Shown here: positions 57,620-64,000 of the stretch, one piece after another
Layout: each line of letters begins with the position of its first letter
Position numbering within the stretch: position 1 is the first letter of the stretch
Assembly (NCBI GenBank): GCA_933207985.1
Contig: OW240915.1
Span: 266,771,000 to 266,834,999 of the forward strand
Direction: 5' to 3'
DNA: 64,000 nt
DNA from: Pelobates cultripes
Lineage: Eukaryota > Chordata > Amphibia > Anura > Pelobatidae
Notes under the pieces: model-generated
Databases searched by the model: none
What the model saw: only the letters and a program-made list of their open reading frames with translations
Told to the model about the DNA's origin: nothing
Position numbers and translations under genes: made by a program

Positions 57620-58914
57620 CCACTAGGGCCAGCGCGCCTTGTGCGCTGTGCAACAAGTTGGTGGTGAGTCTAGGAGCGAACATGGGAACAGAGATATTTG
57701 AGGTTGAGTGAGCATGAGCAAGACATCATCAGCAAATAAATTTGCCTTGTATTCTCGGTTTCCTGTTTGCACTCCATGTATGTTGGGATTAGTGCGGATG
57801 CTAGTTGCCAGATGCTTCAACGCCATTACATACAAGAGAGGGGAAAGGGGCCACCCCTGCCATGTACAGTTCGTTATGTGGAACGGGTCGGAGAGGAAAC
57901 CAACATTTAGCACCTTTGCCACCAGTGTGCTGTCTAGGGCCTTTACCACATCTTGAAATCTATCTGGGATCCCAAATTTGGCCATGACTGCCTCCAAAAA
58001 AGCCCAATGGAGACGGTCAATGGTTTTCTCGCATCAAGGGAGACCATGAGCCCTTCCCAGGCTATATTTCATGCTGTACAAAATATTTAACACTTTTCGG
58101 GTGTTTTCCGAGCCCTGCCTCCCCGCCACAAACCTGACTTGTCAGTATGTGTGATATGGGGTAGGATGGAACCTAATCTCATAGCGAAGAGCTAAGCAAA
58201 TATTTTTGTGTCCGTATTCAATAAAGAGATTGGTCTAAAATTTTGCGGTTGTGTGAGTGGTTTACCAGGTTTGGGCTGGGTGACCATGTGAGCCAAGAGG
58301 ACATCCTCATGAAGTGTTGAGTAGGTGTGGTGCTAAAAGAGTTTTGAATTTTTTATAATAAGAAGTATCAAAGCCATCGGGTCCGGGCGATTTGCCCGTC
58401 AGCAGTGCTTGTATCACCTTAATTATTTCCTCCTATGCAATGGGGCTAGTGAGGTGCATCTGTTGCTCGGGGGTCAAAGTGGGTAGTCTGATTTTTTCCA
58501 AATACATTTGTATGGTAGGCGTTGTGGGCTGGGCTGTGTCTGTGTCCTGGCTAATATTGTATAACTCTGAATAGTAGGAAGCAATAGCATCCCTATAGCT
58601 TTCGGGATCATAATTATTTTTCCTGTTCGGGACATAAGCAAAGCTATTCTGGTTTGGGCTTGTCTTTCTTTTAGTCTATGAGCCAACAATTTGCTTGCTC
58701 TATTACCCTGAGAGTAATTTGTGGCTTTCAATTTCCGCAACATGTAACCAGTTTTCTCTAGGGCGTGTTGGTGAAGCTGTTTTGTGATAGTGTGGATTCG
58801 ACTTTTTAGGTCAGCTGAAGGTTGCAATTGATTTTGGATGTTCAGATCATATAGTTCTGCCCTCCATTTGGTAATCTGGCCCTGTGATGTTTTATGTAAG
58901 TAAGTGCTCTGCAT
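57620..58914 (-). pseudogene. L1-like LINE ORF2 fragment (pre-RT region and RT)
   Basis: From 58914 down: KTSQGQITKWRAELYDLNIQ, LHQHALEKTGYMLRKLKATN, then GNRASKLLAHRLKERQAQTR, the stretch between endonuclease and RT of L1 elements. Next, broken: GPDGFDTSYYKKFKTLLAPH and VGFVAGRQGSENTRKVLNIL. The last frame (57997-57623) has CTWQGWPLSPLLYVMALKHL and NLFADDVLLML, the catalytic F-A-D-D. At least two frame changes. Both LINE ends are missing. Confidence 0.82.
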
Positions 58915-58929
58915 ATAAGGAGGCCACGT

Positions 58930-59340
58930 GCCACTGACTTATGTGCCACCCAAACAGTGTTCGCGTATATTCCGTGGTTGCAGGGGTCGCAGCTGCGACC
59001 GGGTACCAGCCATTATATTTTGCGGCCCCGGCCTGTGCGGCAGACCGCCAGGGCTGCCGTCCAAGGGGTCCATCGGGTGGCCCATGCTGTCAGGGTCACC
59101 CAATGGATATGGATTGTAAGGGGGCCTGGTCAGCGCTGGGTGCTTTAACAGCACGACCGGGCCCCCCTGTGATGAGCTCACACAGAGCTGGGAGGAAGTG
59201 ACCGCACGTCACTCCTCCCAGCTAACACTGAGAGCCGCGCGGGAGGAAGACCAGGGAGTCAGAGTGGGAACTCTGACTCCCATCCACCTGAGCCACCAGT
59301 GGACCCCAGTCACTCTCCTGCAGCTAAAGGGTAAGAAACA
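58930..59340. repeat. GC-rich block with hairpins
   Basis: Much richer in GC than its surroundings. Perfect or near-perfect hairpins: CTGGGAGGAAGTGA/TCACTCCTCCCAG (59189-59222) and GGGAGTCAGAG/CTCTGACTCCC (about 59253-59282). Several open frames exist on both strands, none with a known domain. It may be the end of another repeat. Confidence 0.6.
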
Positions 59341-59360
59341 GGAGGGTGACTTAAATATTG

Positions 59361-59430
59361 TGTGTGTTTGTATGTATGTATGTGTGTATGTATGTATGTA
59401 TGTATGTTTGTATGTATGTATGTATGTGTG
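59361..59430. repeat. (TATG)n microsatellite
   Basis: TGTATGTATGTATGTG-type units, about 16 in a row with small changes, directly before the satellite. Confidence 0.95.
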
Positions 59431-60880
59431 CTGTAAGCGCACTATTAGACGCTTCGATTTGACTCTCAGATATGAAGAGCAGGCCCCAAAATGTACTATT
59501 TAGCAGATTAGCAGCAAAACAATTAGAATGTTTACAAGTGCACTGAAAGCGCACTATTAGACGCTTCGATTTGACTCTCAGATATGAAGAGCAGGCCCCA
59601 AAATGTACTATTTAGCAGATTAGCAGCAAAACAATTAGAATGTTTACAACTGCGCTGTAAGCACACTAATAGACGCTTCTATTTGACTCTTAGATATGAA
59701 GTGTGTGCCCCAAAATGTACTATTTAGCAGATTAGCACCCAGAAAATTAGAATTTTTACAAGTGTGCCGTAAGCGCACTATTAGACGTTTCGATTTGACT
59801 TTCAGATATGAAGAGCAGGCCCCAAAATGTACTATTTAGCAGTTTAGCAAAAAAACAATTAGAATGTTTACAACTGCGCTGTAAGCACACTATTAGATGC
59901 TTCGATTTGACTCTCAGATATGAAGAGCAGGCCCCAAAATGTACTATTTAGCAGATTAGCACCCATAAAATGAGAATTTTTACAAGTGCACCCTAAGCGC
60001 ACTACTAGACGCTTCGATTTGACTCTCAGATATGAAGAGCAGGCCCCAAAATGTACTATTTAGCAGATTAGCAGCAAAACAATTAGAATGTTTACAACTG
60101 CGCTGTAAGCGCACTATTAGACGCTTCGATTTGACTCTCAGATATGAAGTGCATGCCCCAAAATGTACTGTTTAGCAGATTAGCAGCAAAACTATTAGAA
60201 TGTTTAAAACTGCGCTGTAAGCGCTCAATTAGACACTTCTATTTGACTCTCAGATATGAAGATCATGCCCCAAATGTACTATTTAGCAGATTAGCAGCAA
60301 AACAATTAGAATGTTTACAATTGCGCTGTAACCGCAGTATTTGATGCTTCAATTTGACTCTCAGATATGAAGTGCACGCCCCAAAATTTACTATTTAGCA
60401 GATTAGCAGCTAAACAATTTGAATGTTTACAACTGTGCTGTAAGTGCACTATTAGACGCTTCTATTTGACTCTCAGATATGAAGTGCACGCCCCAAAATG
60501 TACTATTTAGCAGATTAGCACCCAGAAAATTAGAATTTTTACAACTGCGCTTTAAGCGCACTATTAGACGCTTCGATTTGACTCTTATGATATGAAGAGC
60601 AGGCCCCAAAATGTACTATTTAGCAGTTTAGCACCAAAACAATTAGAATGTGTACAACTGCACTGTAAACGCACTATTTGATGCTTCTATTTGACTCTCA
60701 AATATGAAGTGTACCACACTCTATTACTATTTAGCAGTTTAGCACCCAAACATTTTTAAATTTTAAAACTGCAATGTGACAGCAGTATTTGACGCTTCTA
60801 TTTGACTCTCAGATATGAAGTGCACCCCACTAATGTACTTTTTAGCATCCAAAAAATTTTAAGTTTTAAAACTACAAAAA
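59427..60880. repeat. 112-bp tandem satellite, about 13 units
   Basis: ACTATTAG or its variant recurs at 59441, 59553, 59665, 59777, 59889, 60001, 60113, 60225, then 60336, 60448, 60560, 60673 and 60784. The first eight steps are exactly 112; later ones vary by one. Shared blocks: GACGCTTCGATTTGACTCT, CAGATATGAAG, CCCCAAAATGTACTATTTAG. Similarity falls toward the right end. Confidence 0.97.
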
Positions 60881-61248
60881 TATTTAGCAGCAAAAAAAGT
60901 GCACCCCACTAATGTACTAGTTTTCAGAATTCTTTCTTAAGCTGCCTCTCACAGCGGCAGCATTCTCTCCCTACACTAATAAAACCTCATGTGCGTGCGG
61001 CGCTGCGTGGCTCTAGCTTATTTATAGAGGCTGGGTCACATGCTGCACTGGCCAATCACAGCCATGCCATTAGTAGGCATGGCTGTGATGGCTTCTAAGG
61101 GCACACGAGTCAAACGCTTGTTAATTGGCTGCCCTGCAGCCTTTGAAATCGCGCCATTAAATCGCTGAACAATCGCTTGGTCCGGGGTCCAAAAAACGTA
61201 ATGTTCGGTACGAACCCGAACTTTACAGTCCGGATTTGCTGAACTCTA
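60881..61248. repeat. right flank of the satellite-bearing element
   Basis: Non-tandem sequence ending near GGATTTGCTGAACTCTAG. Contains a 14-bp perfect hairpin ATCACAGCCATGCC/GGCATGGCTGTGAT (61055-61089). May be the terminal part of a DNA element whose body is the satellite. Confidence 0.45.
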
Positions 61249-61338
61249 GTCTCAATTGATATTGGGTTAGTTATAGGCGAGTTGATTACTAGTTAGGTGA
61301 ACAATTCTTTAAGGGACGCATCTTGCAGCCGCTTAGAA

Positions 61339-62706
61339 GATAACTCCCTAATTCCCACGGTATCAGGGAGTTATCTACTAAAAGGCTGAAAGACCTAAAT
61401 TGGTCTTTCAGCCACATTTACTAATACTAAGTAAGGATACTTAGTATTAGTAAATGATCTTCCCCTACTCGCTATACCGCGAGTAGGGGCATGTCCGGTA
61501 AACAGTGAGCAGCCTGTCCTCCCACCCTGGCCCCCACCCTTGAGCGGTGGGTGGGGGCCATAAAGATAATGAGGGGGGGACCTACAGTCTTCCCCCCAGT
61601 GCCCACCCCTGGGGGGTTGGTGGGGGCCATAAAGATAATGAGGGGGAACCTACTGTCCGCTCCCCACCGGCCACCACCCCTGAGCGGTGGGTGGGGGCCA
61701 TAAATTACAATGGGGGGACCTACTGTCCTCCCCCCGGCCCCCACCCCTGCATGGTGGGTGGGGACCATAAATTACAATGGGGGGACCTACTGTCCTCCCC
61801 CCCGGCACCCACCCTTGAGCGGTGTGTGGAGGCCATAAAGATAATGAGGGGGTGACCTACTGTCATCCCCCCCGGCCCCCACCCCTGGGCAGTGGGTGGG
61901 GGCCCTAAGACAAATCCCCCAGCATCAAAGGTGACTAGGGGTCCCCACACCCCCCCACCCCAAAAAAAGTTACCCCCTACCTACCTCCCTCACCCTAAAA
62001 AATAGTGAGGGGGGAATAAAATAACTAACCTGAAAAGAAAAATTAAACTTACCATTTGACGTCTTCTTTTTTCTAAAATCTTAATTTTTCAGCCGCAAAA
62101 AAGGCCAAATAAAAAACCATCATACCTGTCGAACTTAAAATAAAATAAAAAACCCGAGCGCAAAAAAAAACAGACGAAAAAGAAAAAAAAATGAGCGCAA
62201 AAAAAAAAAAAATCCATCTTCACCCATGGAGGGCTGGGCTCAGCGCAGACTGAGCTCTGCAGGGCGGGGGAAGGCTTATAAAGCCTTGCCCCGCCCTGCA
62301 ATTAGGCTAAGAACACTCTGATTGGTTAGTTTAAGCCAATCAAAGTGCTTTGTGTCATTTTACACAGCCTGAGAAAGTTCTTTGGAATTTTCCCACGCTG
62401 TGTAAAATGACACAGAGCACTCTGATTGGGGGGGACAGTAGGTCCTCCCCCTCATTATCTTTATGGCCCCCACTCACCGTGCAGGGTATTGACCCCCATA
62501 GAATGAGGGAGGACATGGGGGCTTAGGAAGTGGCGGGGAGCACAGCTCCCTGCCGCTTCTATAGTTACATATTACAAGGAGGGAGCTGCGTGCCGGTAGC
62601 TCCCTCCTTGTAACAAACTAATGGAACAAACAAACTGATACTCAGTGTTTGTTTGTTCGTCTGATTTTTCTATTCATTCATTCGACTTTCTGACGAATGA
62701 ATGAAT
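61339..62706. repeat. hairpin-rich repeat with nine or more near-perfect inverted repeats
   Basis: Hairpins at 61339-61375, 61384-61413 (GGCTGAAAGACC/GGTCTTTCAGCC), 61417-61454 (TTTACTAATACTAAG), 61462-61489 (CCCCTACTCGC), 62336-62429 (about 30-bp arms), 62528-62558, 62572-62613 (16-bp arms, TTACAAGGAGGGAGCT), 62624-62658 (GAACAAACAAAC) and 62672-62706 (ATTCATTCATTCG). Each arm pair is perfect or nearly so. No coding sequence. Confidence 0.9.
61520..61915. repeat. about 69-bp tandem repeat, six copies
   Basis: GGCCATAAA or a variant recurs at about 61556, 61625, 61696, 61763, 61831 and 61901, steps of 67-71 bp. Unit contains GGTGGGTGGGGGCCATAAAG and CCTACTGTCCTCCCC. An inverted single copy lies near 62430-62480. 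Confidence 0.93.
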
Positions 62707-62709
62707 ATA

Positions 62710-63755
62710 TGAAATTCCCGTTCGCATGTCCAAGTGTTTCACTGGGCATGTGCGGGAATCACAGTGCTATCTAGTGTGGGATGATGTGTCCCACAGGGAC
62801 TTCCTCTACCCACACAAAGATGGTGGCACCCTGAATATAGATAGGGGCAGAAAATAAAGAATAACAAATAGGTAAAATGGGGGGCTTAGGGGCATTTGGG
62901 GGTGACTAGGGGGTCAGTTACATGTAGTGGAGTCGGGAGGGGGGTTAAAAAAAACGTGATTCGGCCATGACAGTGCCGCTTTAAGCTCTTTAAAAAAAGT
63001 AATACTTTCTATTGTTCTACTTTAAAGTCATTAATTTGACTATGTCCTGCAAAAAAAGCAAAGTGAATCTGGAACAGAAAGTAAATAAATGATGATTTAC
63101 AACTGTATCTATAAAAGATATGTTTCTATGGCAAAGTCTTAGGTAGAAACCATGAAAGAGCACTTTAGGCTGTACACTAATAAATTATATATTAGGTGTT
63201 TGAGAGCGTGTTCTGGGAATAGGACAAATGCTTCACATAAGACTTTCAATTATTTTTCCATCCAAATAATTCAGGTCAGCATTGCAGCTTTATTTTTGGT
63301 ATGTTGCCCATAAACCCTCCTTTGTGACCAGTGTTTCCACATATTCCCAATGTCATTCTGTCTATTCACATATACATCACCCTGCAGTCTTCTGTTACTC
63401 AATGCTATAAAATATCCTCCCTTTAAAACTTAAATAACATCTGTAAATGAAGAGCAACAAACACACTACAATTTAACCATTTTTCATTTTTCTATTTTGA
63501 ATTCTAAATTAGCGGAATATACAGAATCGCACAATACGCACAAAAAATGTGTTTGTGCAAGGTCACTACTTCAAGTGATTCTGTCATTAGAAACATTTTG
63601 TCCACTACCATATGAGCATAAAAACTCTACAATCATGGTAACTCTACAAACATGGTAATGTTTGAAATTATATTATTTGGGCATTTTGATATAAGACTCT
63701 TAAAGAAATGTGTTTATACAGTCACTGGACTGTATATACGGTTTTGTATGCACAC
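62710..63755. other. intergenic; no gene recognised
   Basis: AT-rich from about 62990; nothing recognisable. Confidence 0.55.
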
Positions 63756-63758
63756 AAC

Positions 63759-64000
63759 CTAAAAGAATACTATGGCCACCAAAACAACTTTATCTCAAGG
63801 AAGTTGTTATGGTGTCTGCAGATCCTGGAGGCCATCTTACTTTAAGTGGCTAAATAGTTTGTGAACAGTTTAATCCTAAAGCCCTCTCAGTGGAACCCAT
63901 CTGCTTGGCCCCTCTACCTCGACCTTCAAAGCAGAAGCCTTTTTATGGGCTCTGGGGATAGGCTGAGAGCATTAGCTGATGCTCTTTGTTTGTCACTGGC
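63759..64000. repeat. T2-like MITE, left part, running off the window
   Basis: CTAAAAGAATACTATGGCCA followed by CCAAAACAACTTTATCTCAA resembles the left end of the T2-type copies (ACTATAGTCACCAAAACAGC) at 11.7 kb. The right end lies outside. Confidence 0.6.

Noticed and set aside
58928..59503. Several overlapping frames in the GC-rich block
   Set aside because: Open on both strands because of GC content; no known domain and no splice signals that fit.
59427..60880. Regular repeats that might suggest a CRISPR array
   Set aside because: Units are 112 bp with no repeat-spacer alternation, in a vertebrate genome.
1..64000. tRNA or other classical RNA genes
   Set aside because: None noticed by eye; a covariance scan would be needed to exclude them.

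Overview
This is vertebrate nuclear DNA. It has spliced coding exons with GT/AG borders, an AT-rich non-coding background and a very dense load of nested transposons. The repeat mix points to a frog: many TTAA-flanked MITEs whose ends match the T2 (Kolobok-type) MITEs described in Xenopus, tyrosine-recombinase retrotransposons (two DIRS copies and one Ngaro-like copy), Penelope-like fragments, Tc1 and hAT elements, and L2- and L1-type LINEs. The species cannot be named from this sequence.

Only one host gene is recognisable. At the left edge on the + strand lies the 3' end of YTHDF3, a cytoplasmic reader of N6-methyladenosine in mRNA. The window opens inside the large coding exon (1-1464, 488 codons, ending at AGG|GTAAGT). 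After an intron of about 4.85 kb, a tiny terminal coding segment (6317-6340) adds seven residues, ERNRNKQ, and the stop. The 3' UTR follows, probably to about 9.56 kb, and carries a T2-type MITE. From about 9.6 kb to the end I find no host exon, so this reads as a gene desert downstream of YTHDF3.

Layout of the rest: 11.7-13.4 kb, a T2-type MITE split by an LTR-like block; 13.9-15.4, a fold-back element; 15.6-21.4, a decayed DIRS retrotransposon (gag, RT, RNase H, 3' coding region) between inverted terminal repeats and itself invaded by a hAT MITE and a T2-type MITE; 22.4-22.9, a long inverted repeat; 23.3-25.2, an L2-like LINE; 25.6-27.1, a GT-rich tandem repeat split by a probable solo LTR; 29.6-36.0, a Ngaro-like retrotransposon on the minus strand with split direct repeats, holding a 936-bp insertion with an 11-bp target duplication and a hammerhead-like motif; 37.4-45.7, a second DIRS on the minus strand, cut by a 5.3-kb non-autonomous hAT element (8-bp target duplication) that carries about 4 kb of G-rich nested minisatellite; 45.7-46.2 and 55.4-55.8, two Penelope-like coding fragments; 52.0, a palindromic hAT MITE (8-bp target duplication) with its own insertion; 55.9-57.4, a nearly intact Tc1-like transposon with DD37E spacing and one single-base break; 57.6-58.9, an L1-like fragment; 59.4-60.9, a 112-bp-period satellite; 61.3-62.7, a run of near-perfect hairpins around a roughly 69-bp tandem repeat.

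Apart from YTHDF3 the genes do not work together. The window is a layered record of insertions. Nesting gives relative ages: DIRS before hAT before T2 at 39-44 kb, and Ngaro before the 936-bp insertion at 30.6 kb. Family names rest on motif recognition by eye. No database search or alignment was run.
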